Assembly (NCBI GenBank): GCA_934546745.1
Contig: CAKTDV010000003.1
Coordinates: forward strand, 114,392-178,391
Direction: 5' to 3'
Length of the DNA stretch: 64,000 nt
Origin: an uncultured Desulfovibrio sp.
GTDB taxonomy: Bacteria; Desulfobacterota; Desulfovibrionia; Desulfovibrionales; Desulfovibrionaceae
In this document: positions 47,644-56,627 of the stretch, piece by piece
Numbering within the stretch: position 1 is the first letter of the stretch
Layout: the number at the start of each line of letters is the position of its first letter
Notes under the pieces: model-generated
Seen by the model: only the letters and a program-made list of their open reading frames with translations
What the model was told of the DNA's origin: nothing
Databases searched by the model: none
Program-made: the position numbers and the translations under genes

Positions 47644-48495
47644 ATGACGGCATATTGTTGTTCCCTGTTTCCATCTTCAACTCCGCTCACCCTTGGTGAG
47701 CGTATTCAACAGTACTGGACGCAACGGGCGGCTTCGTTCAGACAGGTCCGCCAGCGGGAGCTGCACAGCGATAAACCGGAACGCTGGTGGGCGGAAATCG
47801 CCCCGCACCTCCCTGCCCGCAAGAGGGGTGAGCCGCTGCGTGTGCTGGACGTGGGAACGGGAGCGGGTTTTCTGGCCATCCTGTTTGCGCGGCAGGGCTG
47901 TGAGGTTACCGCGGTAGATAGTTGCGCGCAAATGCTGCGGGAAGCGGAACATCTCTCCCGGAACGAAGCCCTGCGGATTGATTTTCGACAAATGGATGCC
48001 GACAGTTTGCAATTTGCGAACGACAGCTTTGATTGTGTCGTGGCCCGCAATGTCATGTGGACGCTGGTTGCCCCCTGTGCCGCTTACAGGGAATGGTGGC
48101 GTGTCCTGCGCCAGGGAGGCAGACTACTCAACTTTGATGCCAATTACGGAGCCGTGGATTTTACCGATCCTGCCCATGCGGGAAGTCAGCATGCCCATGC
48201 CAATATCGATCCCGAGCTTCTGCGCGAAGGCGAGCGCATCCGGCAGGCACTGCCGCTCAGCCACGAAGATCGACCGCGTTGGGACATGTCTACCCTGGAA
48301 GAGATAGGGTTCTCCCGCTGCGCCTGCGATCAGGAAATCAGCGGACGCATCTTTGCCACACGCGACGCCTCGTTCAATCCCGTCCCCATGTTTGTTTTAT
48401 CAGCGGTAAAACCCCTGCCAAGGAGTGTGGAAGGCAGCATAAACGACTACACCCTATCGACCATCAACACTAACGAGCCATACAAATTCACGTAA
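47644..48495 (+). CDS. Class I SAM-dependent methyltransferase linked to the Nik-type operon
   Basis: 283 residues. SAM-binding motif I is RVLDVGTGAGFLAILFA (66-82), with the ribose-binding acid at D92 (TAVDSC), motif II-like FDCVVARNVMW near 134-144, and post-motif LRQGGRLLNFDANYG. The fold matches UbiE/COQ5-like small-molecule methyltransferases. It follows nikE by 30 nt with TGAGGAG before the ATG, and precedes the operon terminator. This places it in the importer operon. It might make, modify or release the imported chelator, or detoxify cargo. The target cannot be read from sequence. Confidence 0.8.
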   Translation: MTAYCCSLFPSSTPLTLGERIQQYWTQRAASFRQVRQRELHSDKPERWWAEIAPHLPARKRGEPLRVLDVGTGAGFLAILFARQGCEVTAVDSCAQMLREAEHLSRNEALRIDFRQMDADSLQFANDSFDCVVARNVMWTLVAPCAAYREWWRVLRQGGRLLNFDANYGAVDFTDPAHAGSQHAHANIDPELLREGERIRQALPLSHEDRPRWDMSTLEEIGFSRCACDQEISGRIFATRDASFNPVPMFVLSAVKPLPRSVEGSINDYTLSTINTNEPYKFT

Positions 48496-48504
48496 TTTTT
48501 TTGG

Positions 48505-48562
48505 CAAGCCGTGCTTCCCGCCCCTTCGTCCCAGGTCTCCCTGGCGGGACGTGGCTTGTTTT
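48505..48562 (+). terminator. Terminator of the Nik-type operon
   Basis: Nested stems CAAGCC (48505-48510) with GGCTTG (48553-48558), and CCCGCC (48517-48522) with GGCGGG (48543-48548), then TTTTG. Confidence 0.6.
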
Positions 48563-48650
48563 GACTTTAACTTTATCAAAAGAGGCGTTACGCTTCCTTC
48601 ATGAAATCCGCACTGTCCAATGCGTATGTTTTTAGGTTCAGGAGGTACTC

Positions 48651-48743
48651 ATGGGACTGGATGTGCTGAACACGATCGCCATTGCCATCGCCGCCGCCGC
48701 CGCGCTCTTTCTCTTTTCCAGACTGGGCGGGGGCGGCCGCTGA
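48651..48743 (+). CDS. 30-residue single-helix membrane peptide
   Basis: ATG GGA CTG GAT ... CGC TGA encodes 30 residues: MGLDVLNT, then a hydrophobic run of about 15 residues (IAIAIAAAAALFLF), then SRLGGGGR. AGGAGG lies at an ideal 5-6 nt upstream. It has the form of a small inner-membrane protein with a positive glycine-rich tail. It sits between the operon terminator at 48505-48562 and the convergent pglB. A candidate promoter (TTGACT or TTTAAC near 48561-48571) is weak. Homologues cannot be judged here; it could be a regulator of a membrane complex or a toxin-like peptide. Confidence 0.5.
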   Translation: MGLDVLNTIAIAIAAAAALFLFSRLGGGGR

Positions 48744-48811
48744 GGGCCGTGCCCGCCGGAACGCGCCGCCCTTCTCCCCTGTGTGGCCCGGGCGCGGGCG
48801 GTCCTCTGGCG

Positions 48812-51118
48812 TCACAGCACCTCGTAGATACGCGCAAACACGTTGTCGTACACCAGCTTGAAGTACGGTGAGATGTGCGGCGACAGCGGGTCGCCAATGA
48901 GCAGCCGCACCATCAGCGAATTATAGAGGCGCTGATCCATGGCCAGCTTTTCTCCGGTGACACGGTTGAAAATGAAATGGATGTTCCTGCGGCTCTCAAG
49001 GTAGCTCTGGCGCTGGGCGGCCGAGGCGCGGGGGTTTCTGTCAAACCATTCCTGGAGGTAGTCGCGGCGGGTAACGCCGGTCTCGTCAAGGACGGCAATG
49101 GAGGACGCATAGACCGGTGGCATGCCGGGCAGCCGTACCGCGCCGGTGGCGAGCTGATAGGAAAGCCCCTGCGTCACGATGGACAGGGCGGCGGATTCGC
49201 CCTGCTGGCGAACAAAGTTCCAGTTGCCGAAATTGCTTATCCAGAAACCGAGACGCAGCGTCTCGAAACTGACCACGAGGAACTGGCGGCCCCTGCCTTC
49301 CACCAGCGGCGTGGAGGGAGAACGCAGCCGGTTCATGAGCGCCTGCGCGGCGGCGTTATCCAGCCCGGCAAAGACCTTGCCCGGCTCGTTGCCGTGCAGG
49401 GCCGTATACCGGATAATCTGCCGGGCAAAACGGGGATTGTCCGTCGCCAGCACGGCGGCGGGCAGATACAGGGACGGCCCGGCATGCTGCGCGCCGTCGG
49501 CAATGGTGGCGCGCCGGGCGAAATGGTGGGCGGCGTAGCCCCAGTCCCACCAGAGCCAGAGCATACTGCCGGGCGGCGTCACGGTACGCGCGCTGGTCAG
49601 CGCTGTGGCGTGACGGCGATTGATCATGGGACCTTGCGACATGGTGGACGGAAGCTCCACAAACGGCGCGACCAGCAGGACGATCAGCAGCAGCGACGCG
49701 CCCAGCCCGGCCCAGGGGCGGGAAGGCGCGCCCCGTCGCCAGCGCGCAAGACAGGCCCGCAACAGCCAGAACAGCGGCAGGCTGAGGCCGATGGCCACAA
49801 TGGGCGCGCCGAACATGACCATACGACCGCCCATTTTCGTACTGAGCAGCCCAAGAGCGGCCAGCGGCAGGAGAAAAAGCGCGCCGGGACGCCGCAGAAT
49901 CACAGCGCAGAAACCCGCCAGGCCCAAAACGGCCGCCTCCGTCCACGGAAGGAAATAGGCCAGCACGGCCGCCAGCGTCAAATCCTGCACTTCCACGATG
50001 GACTGGGCCACGGAAGGATAGCCCACAACGGCCATCCCCGTGTCTTTGACATCCGCGCCGCGTTTGAGATAGGCCCCCACGTGCGCCAGCATGGTATGCC
50101 AGATTTCCCCTTCCGCGGCGAGCGCCAGCGTGCCGATCCAGAGCGGCAGCAGCACCCACGGGCGGCACAGCGCCGCCCGGAAGACGCGGGAGGGACGCAC
50201 CCCCGGACCGCAGGCCAGCACACACAGCGTCAGGAGGAGTCCGCATGGCCCGGCCAGCGCCGGCAGGGCATAGGCCAGCGATCCGAGCAGCAGCGGAGCC
50301 CGTCTGCCACGCCGGGCCAGCGCCACGCAAAGCGCGCCCAGCAGCAGGATATTGTAGCGGAGAAGATAGGGAAAGACGGAATGCCATTCCTGCGCCCACC
50401 ACGACACCACGCCGGACAGGCCCAGCAGCAGCACCCATGGCCAGCGCAGAGGATTGCCGAACGTTGACGCATCCCGCCTTTGCATCCTGTCGATTTCAAA
50501 AGCGGGATGAAACCGCTCCAGCCCATGCGCCGCCACGCCGCCCCAGAGCCTGCGCGCGGCGCCAAAACCGGAATTGGGCATCAGACGCCGCAGGATGAGA
50601 TATGGCAGCACCATGTGGCGCATGGCCCAGCAGGCAGGCGCCAACGCCATCAGCAACGGGAAAAAGAGCGTCACAAGATCAGTGTCGTAATACCCCAGCA
50701 GGGTACGCGCCAGAAACCCGGGAGAGAGCGATGTCAGCAGGCCCGCCGCGACGCCCGCCTCCATACCGCCCAGCGCCCAGACCCATACGAAGACGAGCAG
50801 GGCCACCAGCGACGACAGCGCGGCGGGAAACCAGAACGCCACGGCGGCGGGATAGGTTCCCAGTATCCCGGCCATATGCCGCAGCAGTTCGGACATGGGG
50901 TGCCCCACGCCAAAGCTGAAGCCCTCGGCCCCGGCCACCCAGTGATAGGCATCATGGGTGGCGAGCAGCATTTCCGATCCAAGGCGAAATTCAGGATCCT
51001 GCCAGCAGGGCCACTCCAGCATTCGCAGGCCAAAAGCCAGCGCCAGCGTCACGCCCCCCCACAGGGCCCCGCGCAGCCAGTACGCCGCGTCATGCGTCGC
51101 AAAGGGACGGCCGCTCAT
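48812..51118 (-). CDS. pglB: STT3/PglB-family oligosaccharyltransferase
   Basis: 768 residues with about 13 hydrophobic segments, then a soluble C-terminal domain from about residue 495. The first-loop acidic residue is D56 (HDAYHW). The second is the D145-T-D147 pair (GYYDTDLV). SIVE (373-376) matches the TIXE motif of external loop 5, and the sequon-binding motif is WWDWGY (523-528). It should transfer lipid-linked glycans to Asn in D/E-x-N-x-S/T or N-x-S/T sequons on the periplasmic side. A Desulfovibrio PglB with this activity has been reported. No glycan-assembly genes are near. The ATG overlaps the rsmG stop as ATGA, so its translation is coupled to a ribosome-modification gene. Confidence 0.9.
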   Translation of the reverse strand: MSGRPFATHDAAYWLRGALWGGVTLALAFGLRMLEWPCWQDPEFRLGSEMLLATHDAYHWVAGAEGFSFGVGHPMSELLRHMAGILGTYPAAVAFWFPAALSSLVALLVFVWVWALGGMEAGVAAGLLTSLSPGFLARTLLGYYDTDLVTLFFPLLMALAPACWAMRHMVLPYLILRRLMPNSGFGAARRLWGGVAAHGLERFHPAFEIDRMQRRDASTFGNPLRWPWVLLLGLSGVVSWWAQEWHSVFPYLLRYNILLLGALCVALARRGRRAPLLLGSLAYALPALAGPCGLLLTLCVLACGPGVRPSRVFRAALCRPWVLLPLWIGTLALAAEGEIWHTMLAHVGAYLKRGADVKDTGMAVVGYPSVAQSIVEVQDLTLAAVLAYFLPWTEAAVLGLAGFCAVILRRPGALFLLPLAALGLLSTKMGGRMVMFGAPIVAIGLSLPLFWLLRACLARWRRGAPSRPWAGLGASLLLIVLLVAPFVELPSTMSQGPMINRRHATALTSARTVTPPGSMLWLWWDWGYAAHHFARRATIADGAQHAGPSLYLPAAVLATDNPRFARQIIRYTALHGNEPGKVFAGLDNAAAQALMNRLRSPSTPLVEGRGRQFLVVSFETLRLGFWISNFGNWNFVRQQGESAALSIVTQGLSYQLATGAVRLPGMPPVYASSIAVLDETGVTRRDYLQEWFDRNPRASAAQRQSYLESRRNIHFIFNRVTGEKLAMDQRLYNSLMVRLLIGDPLSPHISPYFKLVYDNVFARIYEVL

Positions 51119-51813
51119 GACAGAGGCTCCGCCCCGGCCTGTACGGCCCAGAACCAGCGCCGCCCCGACGCCGCATGCGGCGCGGCATAGCTCCATGTGG
51201 CGGCCACGCGCCACGGCGCGGGCATTTCCTCCGGCGCGGGCGTGTTGGCCAGGCAGACGGCCAGCGCCGGGCGCGCCATATGCGGCGACACAAACGGCAA
51301 CAGCTCTTCCCACGGCATGAAGGCCCGGCTCACCACAACCCGCCCCCGTCCCTTCTGGGCGGCGAGAAAACGCTCCGCCCTCTCGCCATGCACAAAGGTG
51401 CGCGGCAGCTCCAGACGCGCGCACATGTCCGCCAGAAAAATATGCCGCTTCTGGCGCGCCTCCACAAGATGGTACTCCCCGTCGCGCCACACAAGGCGCA
51501 GGGGGATGCCCGGCAGCCCCGCGCCCGCGCCAAGATCCCAGACCACAGGCGCGGCGGGCATCACCCCGCGCTCCCCCAGCGCACGGAAAAACACCGCGAG
51601 TTCAAGACTGTCGGCCAGCAGATCCCGCGCGGCCACGCGCCAGTCGCGCGCGCCGACAAGATTCATGCGCCTGTTCCAGCGCATCAGCGCCGACAGATAG
51701 CTCGCAAGGCCCTCCAGAACCGACGCTTCCGACAGCGGACACGCCGCCTCCGCGCCGACCACGGAGAGCAGCTCGTCCCTCAACGCCTGCGGACCGGGCT
51801 CCACTCCTGCCAC
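51115..51813 (-). CDS. rsmG: 16S rRNA (guanine(527)-N7)-methyltransferase
   Basis: 232 residues from a GTG at 51813. I chose this start because GAGGAGG lies about 6 nt before it; in-frame ATGs at 51828 and 51837 and a GTG at 51876 lack a Shine-Dalgarno. RsmG marks: NRRMNLVGARD (near 46-56), VWDLGAGAGLPGIPL (near 90-104) for SAM, and VEARQKRHIFL. VVSRAF in the second half is the conserved active-site strand. It methylates G527 of 16S rRNA; loss gives low-level streptomycin resistance in other bacteria. It overlaps pglB by 4 nt. Confidence 0.88.
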   Translation of the reverse strand: MAGVEPGPQALRDELLSVVGAEAACPLSEASVLEGLASYLSALMRWNRRMNLVGARDWRVAARDLLADSLELAVFFRALGERGVMPAAPVVWDLGAGAGLPGIPLRLVWRDGEYHLVEARQKRHIFLADMCARLELPRTFVHGERAERFLAAQKGRGRVVVSRAFMPWEELLPFVSPHMARPALAVCLANTPAPEEMPAPWRVAATWSYAAPHAASGRRWFWAVQAGAEPLS

Positions 51814-52181
51814 AGCACGCCTCCTCATGCAGAGCATGTCACTTTTGCGATTTTGTCCTTTCAAAGGCCGCGCCACCCACGCACGGTGGGGAAAAAGCGG
51901 TTTTCCCCAGCGCGTGGGCGCGGGCGTCCGTTCACGTGTCCGCCAGGGCGCTCACATTCCCAGCATACCCCCGATCCGGAGCTTTTTGCCTCCGTATCCG
52001 CCTGCCGCAAGGTAAAAGGTTTTTTCCCGCTTCTCAAGTCCAACTCCCGCGTTACCCGCCAGACAGGGACGGGACTTGCAAGGCGGGCGGCGATAACGTA
52101 AAAAAAATTTCCTTTCCGCCGCGCGACGGGGCGCCCCGAGCCCCCTCCCGGCCTTCCTCCCGTCCGCAAGGAGCATTCTCC
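51814..52181. other. Divergent intergenic region rsmG/fabD
   Basis: About 370 bp between divergent genes. A perfect 9-bp hairpin, TGGGGAAAA/TTTTCCCCA, lies at 51887-51909. The half nearest fabD is AT-rich (AACGTAAAAAAAATTTCC near 52095-52112). I see no gene and no confident promoter pair, though both genes need one here. Confidence 0.4.
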
Positions 52182-53132
52182 ATGACCGAATATTCCCTTC
52201 TTTTTCCCGGCCAGGGATCGCAGACACCCGGCATGGGGCGCGACATGGCCGAAGCCAGCCCGGAGGCCATGCGGCTCTGGAAACGCGCCGAAGCCGTCAG
52301 CGGCCTGCCGCTGCGCGAAATTTTCTGGGAAGGCGACGAGAACGCCATGAGCGACACCCGCGCCCTCCAGCCCGCGCTGACCGTGGTCAATGTCAATCTG
52401 TGGCGCGCGCTTTCCAGCCGCGTCACGGCGCGCGCCGCCGCCGGGCACAGCCTCGGCGAATTCAGCGCCCTTGCCGCCGCGCAGGTACTGGATGAGGAAA
52501 GCCTGCTGCGCATTGTCTCCCTGCGGGGCCGCCTCATGGCCGAAGCCGACCCGGACAAGCGGGGCGGCATGGCCGCGCTGCTCAAAATGACGCCCGAAAC
52601 CGCGGCGGAAATCGTGGCTGAAGCCGCAAGGGAGACCGATTCCCTTCTGATTGTGGCCAACTACAATACGCCCGGCCAGCTCGTCGCCAGCGGCGCGCGC
52701 GAAGCCGTGGAATGCGTCTGCGCCAAGGCCAGGGAACGCAAGGGCCGCGCCGTCGCCCTTGCCGTCAGTGGCGCGTTCCACAGCCCCATGATGGAGAACG
52801 CCAACAGGGAGCTGGAACCGCTTCTCCGCAAGGCCGTCTGGCGCAAACCCCGTTTTCCCGTCTACTGCAACGTCCTCGGTACGCCTGTCACCGACGGCGA
52901 GAGCGCCCGCGAGGTCATGACGCGCCAGATGACATCTTCCGTCCAATGGATAGACCTCATGCGCAACGAGTTCCGGGACGGTGTGCGCCACTGGCTGGAG
53001 CTGGGCCCCAAATCCATTCTGGGGAAGATGGTCGCGCCCTGCGTGGACGCCGTGGCCAGCCCGGAAGACAAAAACACCCTTACCGTCCAGTTCGCCGGTT
53101 CTCTTAACGACATCGACGCCTTTCAGGCATAA
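52182..53132 (+). CDS. fabD: Malonyl-CoA:ACP transacylase
   Basis: 316 residues. FabD loads malonyl groups onto acyl carrier protein for fatty-acid synthesis. The N-terminal FPGQGSQTPGMG (8-19) and nucleophile elbow GHSLGEFSALAA (near 88-99, Ser90) are intact. The catalytic His is in VSGAFHSPMM near 200, and the active-site Asn/Gln pocket ends with LELGPKSILGKM. GCAAGGAGC precedes the ATG; an in-frame upstream extension is rejected. argS follows 38 nt later. Confidence 0.95.
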   Translation: MTEYSLLFPGQGSQTPGMGRDMAEASPEAMRLWKRAEAVSGLPLREIFWEGDENAMSDTRALQPALTVVNVNLWRALSSRVTARAAAGHSLGEFSALAAAQVLDEESLLRIVSLRGRLMAEADPDKRGGMAALLKMTPETAAEIVAEAARETDSLLIVANYNTPGQLVASGAREAVECVCAKARERKGRAVALAVSGAFHSPMMENANRELEPLLRKAVWRKPRFPVYCNVLGTPVTDGESAREVMTRQMTSSVQWIDLMRNEFRDGVRHWLELGPKSILGKMVAPCVDAVASPEDKNTLTVQFAGSLNDIDAFQA

Positions 53133-53170
53133 CAGATACCTCCCGTTCCGGGTACTATAAGGATACCACC

Positions 53171-54826
53171 ATGCGTGCTACTGATGCTTTGCGGACTGCG
53201 TTGCAGGAACTTCTGGCGGAAAAAGGCCTTTCGTGGCCCGCAAAAGCGGTCGTTGCGCCGCCGAAGGACACCCGGCACGGCGATCTGGCGGCGAACATCG
53301 CCATGCTGCTGGCGAAGGATGCCGGGCTGCGCCCGCAGGAACTGGCGCGGGATCTGGCCTGCGCGCTCCCCGCCCGTTGCGCGGACATCGCGCATGCGGA
53401 AGTGGCCGGACCGGGTTTTCTGAATGTGACTTTCAGCCAGGATTTCTGGCGGCGCGCCGTGCTGGACATCGAAAAGGCCGGCACGGAGTACGGCAGCTGC
53501 AACGTGGGGCGGGGGAAAAAAACGCTGGTGGAATACGTCTCCGCCAACCCCACGGGGCCGCTCCATGTCGGACACGGACGCGGCGCGGCCGTGGGCGACA
53601 GTCTGACCCGCCTGCTGCGCCGGGCGGGGTATGACGCCGATACGGAATATTACGTCAACGACGCCGGGAGGCAGATGCGCATTCTGGGGCTTTCCGTATG
53701 GCTGCGCGTCCAGGAGCTGGCGGGACGCCCTGTGGAATGGCCGGAAGATTTCTACCGGGGGGACTATATCGTCGATATTGCCCGCGCCATGCTGCGGGAG
53801 GATCCCTCCCTTCCCCACATGCCCGAAGAGGAAGGCCGCGAACGCTGCTACCAGCGGGCCATGCACGACATCCTCGATGGCATCAAGGCGGATTTGCGCG
53901 CTTTCCGTGTGGAGCACCAGCACTGGTTCTCGGAAAAGACGCTGGTGGAGGGCGGCAAGGTCGACGCCGCCTTCCAGGCGCTGGACAAGGCCGGTCATAC
54001 CTATGAAAAGGAAGGCGCGTACTGGTTCGCCACCGAACGCCTCGGTGACGACAAAGACCGCGTGCTGCGAAAATCCGACGGCAGTCTGACCTATTTTGCC
54101 TCCGACATCGCCTACCACCATGACAAATTCCGCCGCGGTTACGAATGGCTGGTCGACATCTGGGGCGCGGATCATCACGGCTATATTCCCCGTATGCGCG
54201 CCGCCATCGCCGCCATGGGGCAACCGGAGGACCGTTTTGACGTCGTCCTCATCCAGCTTGTGAACCTGCTGCAGAACGGCAAGCCCGTCAGCATGTCCAC
54301 CCGTGCGGGGACGTTCGAAACGCTGGCGGACGTGGTCAGGGAAGTGGGCGTGGATGCCGCGCGCTTCATGTTTCTGTCGCGCAAGAGCGACAGCCCGCTG
54401 GATTTTGACCTGGAACTGGTCAAGCAACGCAGCCTGGACAACCCCGTCTACTATGTGCAGTATGCCCATGCCCGCATTTGCGCCATACTCCGCCGGGCGG
54501 AGGAACGCGGCATAGCCCTGCCCGCCAGCGTGACGCTGGCCGAGCTCGCGGCGCTGGATACGCCCGAAGACATGGGGCTGCTCCGCAAGGCCGCCTCTCT
54601 GGAAGACGCCGTCGCCGCCGCGGCCCAGTCCCTGGGGGTACATCATATCAGCCGTTACCTTCAGGATCTGGCCGGCATGCTGCACAGCTATTATGCCAGG
54701 CATCAGGTTCTGCTGCCCGATGACGCGCCGCGCACCCTGGCCCGTCTCGCCCTGCTGCGCGGCATGGGACAGGTGCTGCGCAACGGGCTTGACATCCTCG
54801 GCGTCAGCGCGCCGGAGACCATGTAG
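53171..54826 (+). CDS. argS: Arginine--tRNA ligase
   Basis: 551 residues, class Ia. The HIGH-type motif is ANPTGPLHVGHGRGAAVGD (near 124-142). The N-terminal Add-1 tRNA-binding domain (1-100) and the C-terminal anticodon domain with HISRYLQDLAGMLHSYY (split over 493-510) are present. There is no canonical KMSKS (the equivalent is near KPVSMSTRAGTFETL), as in most ArgRS. The ATG follows CGGGTACTATAAGGATACCACC. It ends 3 nt before the SPOR gene. Confidence 0.97.
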   Translation: MRATDALRTALQELLAEKGLSWPAKAVVAPPKDTRHGDLAANIAMLLAKDAGLRPQELARDLACALPARCADIAHAEVAGPGFLNVTFSQDFWRRAVLDIEKAGTEYGSCNVGRGKKTLVEYVSANPTGPLHVGHGRGAAVGDSLTRLLRRAGYDADTEYYVNDAGRQMRILGLSVWLRVQELAGRPVEWPEDFYRGDYIVDIARAMLREDPSLPHMPEEEGRERCYQRAMHDILDGIKADLRAFRVEHQHWFSEKTLVEGGKVDAAFQALDKAGHTYEKEGAYWFATERLGDDKDRVLRKSDGSLTYFASDIAYHHDKFRRGYEWLVDIWGADHHGYIPRMRAAIAAMGQPEDRFDVVLIQLVNLLQNGKPVSMSTRAGTFETLADVVREVGVDAARFMFLSRKSDSPLDFDLELVKQRSLDNPVYYVQYAHARICAILRRAEERGIALPASVTLAELAALDTPEDMGLLRKAASLEDAVAAAAQSLGVHHISRYLQDLAGMLHSYYARHQVLLPDDAPRTLARLALLRGMGQVLRNGLDILGVSAPETM

Positions 54827-54829
54827 GAC

Positions 54830-55729
54830 ATGACTTTCCGCAAGCGGCTTGCGGCCGTCAGGGAATGCCTGCGCGCCCCTCTGCGCCCTGGCGGCCAGAG
54901 CGAACAGGTGCTGCGCACGCTGGAACGCATGCGCAAGGCGCGTCGCGTCGCGGAAGAGGAGGACGAAAAAGCCTATCGCTTCCGGCTGTCATCCGTGGCC
55001 GCCGGTATAGCGCTGGCGGTTATGGCGGCAACAACGGGCTGGTCCTACTTCATGGGCTATATGGTCGGGCTGGGGCAGAACCCGGCACGGCAGGTGGCCC
55101 GCCTTACCGGCGCGCCGACGCCCGCGCCCGCCCCGGCAACGGCGGCGCTCGCGGCTCTGCCTCCCGACATCATCAAGGATGACATCCCGCCGGAAGGCAG
55201 CGCGCCGCCTTCGGGCAACGCCCAGGGGAAAGAGGCCCGGCAGCCCCCCCAGGCCGGAAAGACCGCCCAAACGCGGGGAAAAAGCGCGCCCGTCCCCAAA
55301 AACGCCACGTCCGCCGAAAAGGGCAACGGGCAAAAAGACGGTGGGAACCGCCACCCCTTTGCCCGCCCCAGCGGCGAGAGCCTCGGCGCATGGGGAATCA
55401 CCGCGCCCGCGCCCGCGGCGCAGGAGCGGGAAAAGGGCTCCCCCCCCGCCCAGAACGCCGCGTCCGCCGCCGCGCAACAGCTCTACGATTTTGAATTTCA
55501 GGTGGCCGCCTTCCGCAGACAGGACGACGCCGATCGCCTCTGCCGCAGGCTGGAAGAAAAAGGCATCCGTTGCGGCGTACAGCCGAGCGGCAAGGTCATG
55601 CTGGTCATTGCCATGCTGCGCGGCTCAGCGCTGGACGGCGCCAACCTCCGCGCGGAATTCCAGCGCATGGGCCTTGGCGCGCCCATCCAGAAATCCCGCA
55701 GGGAAGTCAAGGGACGCGCGCGGCGCTAG
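54830..55729 (+). CDS. SPOR-domain membrane protein
   Basis: 299 residues. A basic cytoplasmic N-terminus (1-50) is followed by a single transmembrane segment (about 55-82, SVAAGIALAVMAATTGWSYFMG), then a Pro/Ala-rich periplasmic linker (95-215). A C-terminal SPOR-like domain begins YDFEFQVAAFRRQDDADRLC, with VMLVIAMLRG near the end. SPOR domains bind denuded peptidoglycan at the division site, so a cell-division or envelope role is likely. It begins 3 nt after argS. Confidence 0.82.
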   Translation: MTFRKRLAAVRECLRAPLRPGGQSEQVLRTLERMRKARRVAEEEDEKAYRFRLSSVAAGIALAVMAATTGWSYFMGYMVGLGQNPARQVARLTGAPTPAPAPATAALAALPPDIIKDDIPPEGSAPPSGNAQGKEARQPPQAGKTAQTRGKSAPVPKNATSAEKGNGQKDGGNRHPFARPSGESLGAWGITAPAPAAQEREKGSPPAQNAASAAAQQLYDFEFQVAAFRRQDDADRLCRRLEEKGIRCGVQPSGKVMLVIAMLRGSALDGANLRAEFQRMGLGAPIQKSRREVKGRARR

Positions 55730-55789
55730 GGCATTTTCAACCAGCACGCCCCAGAAGAGACCGCGGAGAGATCTGACGGGAGAACAACC

Positions 55790-56581
55790 ATGACATTTCC
55801 GAACATTCCCGCCATGGCGGGCGAACTGACATTTCGCTGCATCGACGCTCTGGGGGGCTTTGCCCTTTTTCTGGCCGACGGCCTGCGGCACGTGTTCACC
55901 ACGCGCCGGATCGTGGGGCGATCGCTGAGGCAGCTTTACGTCATCGGCGCGCAATCGCTCTTTCTCATTCTGCTGATCGGCATGTTCTGCGGCATGGTGC
56001 TGGGCTTGCAGGGCTACTACACGCTGGTGCAGTTCGGCTCCGTGGGCATGCTCGGATCGGCCATTTCCCTGACGCTGATCCGCGAGCTGGGCCCGGTGCT
56101 CACGGCCATCATGCTGACGGGAAGGGCGGGATCCGCCATGACCGCCGAAATCGGCGTCATGCGCATCAGCGATCAGATTGACGCGCTTGATGTCATGGAT
56201 ATCGATCCCATGGCCTATCTGGTGAGCCCGCGCCTTGTGGCGTCACTTATCGCCTTTCCCCTGCTTACGGCCATTTTTGACACCGTGGGCATTCTCGGCG
56301 GGTATCTTACCGGCGTCCTCATGCTGCATATCAATGAAGGCGTCTACTTTTACCGCATCGCCCATTCCGTCACCGCCAGCGACGTGACCGGCGGCTTCAT
56401 CAAGGCGCTTGTCTTCGGCATCTGCGTGACGACCGTCTGCTGCCGGCAGGGGTACCACACGCATCTGCGCCGCGACAGCGTCGGCCCTGAAGCTGTGGGC
56501 AACGCCACGACGTCCGCCGTCGTCATCTCCTGCGTCCTCATTCTCATTGCCGACTACGCGCTGACGTCGTTCCTGCTGTAG
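55790..56581 (+). CDS. mlaE: MlaE-family ABC permease
   Basis: 263 residues. MlaE is the inner-membrane channel of the Mla phospholipid transporter. The signature region IGMFCGMVLGLQGYYTL (near 63-79) and ELGPVLTAIMLTGRAGSAMTAEIG with MRISDQIDALDVMDIDP is exact to the family. Five to six hydrophobic segments. It begins 60 nt after the SPOR gene and heads mlaE-F-D-C-A. Confidence 0.94.
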   Translation: MTFPNIPAMAGELTFRCIDALGGFALFLADGLRHVFTTRRIVGRSLRQLYVIGAQSLFLILLIGMFCGMVLGLQGYYTLVQFGSVGMLGSAISLTLIRELGPVLTAIMLTGRAGSAMTAEIGVMRISDQIDALDVMDIDPMAYLVSPRLVASLIAFPLLTAIFDTVGILGGYLTGVLMLHINEGVYFYRIAHSVTASDVTGGFIKALVFGICVTTVCCRQGYHTHLRRDSVGPEAVGNATTSAVVISCVLILIADYALTSFLL

Positions 56582-56627
56582 GCCTTCCTTCCCAGCCGCC
56601 CGGGAACCCTCTCTCACGGAGATCCTC

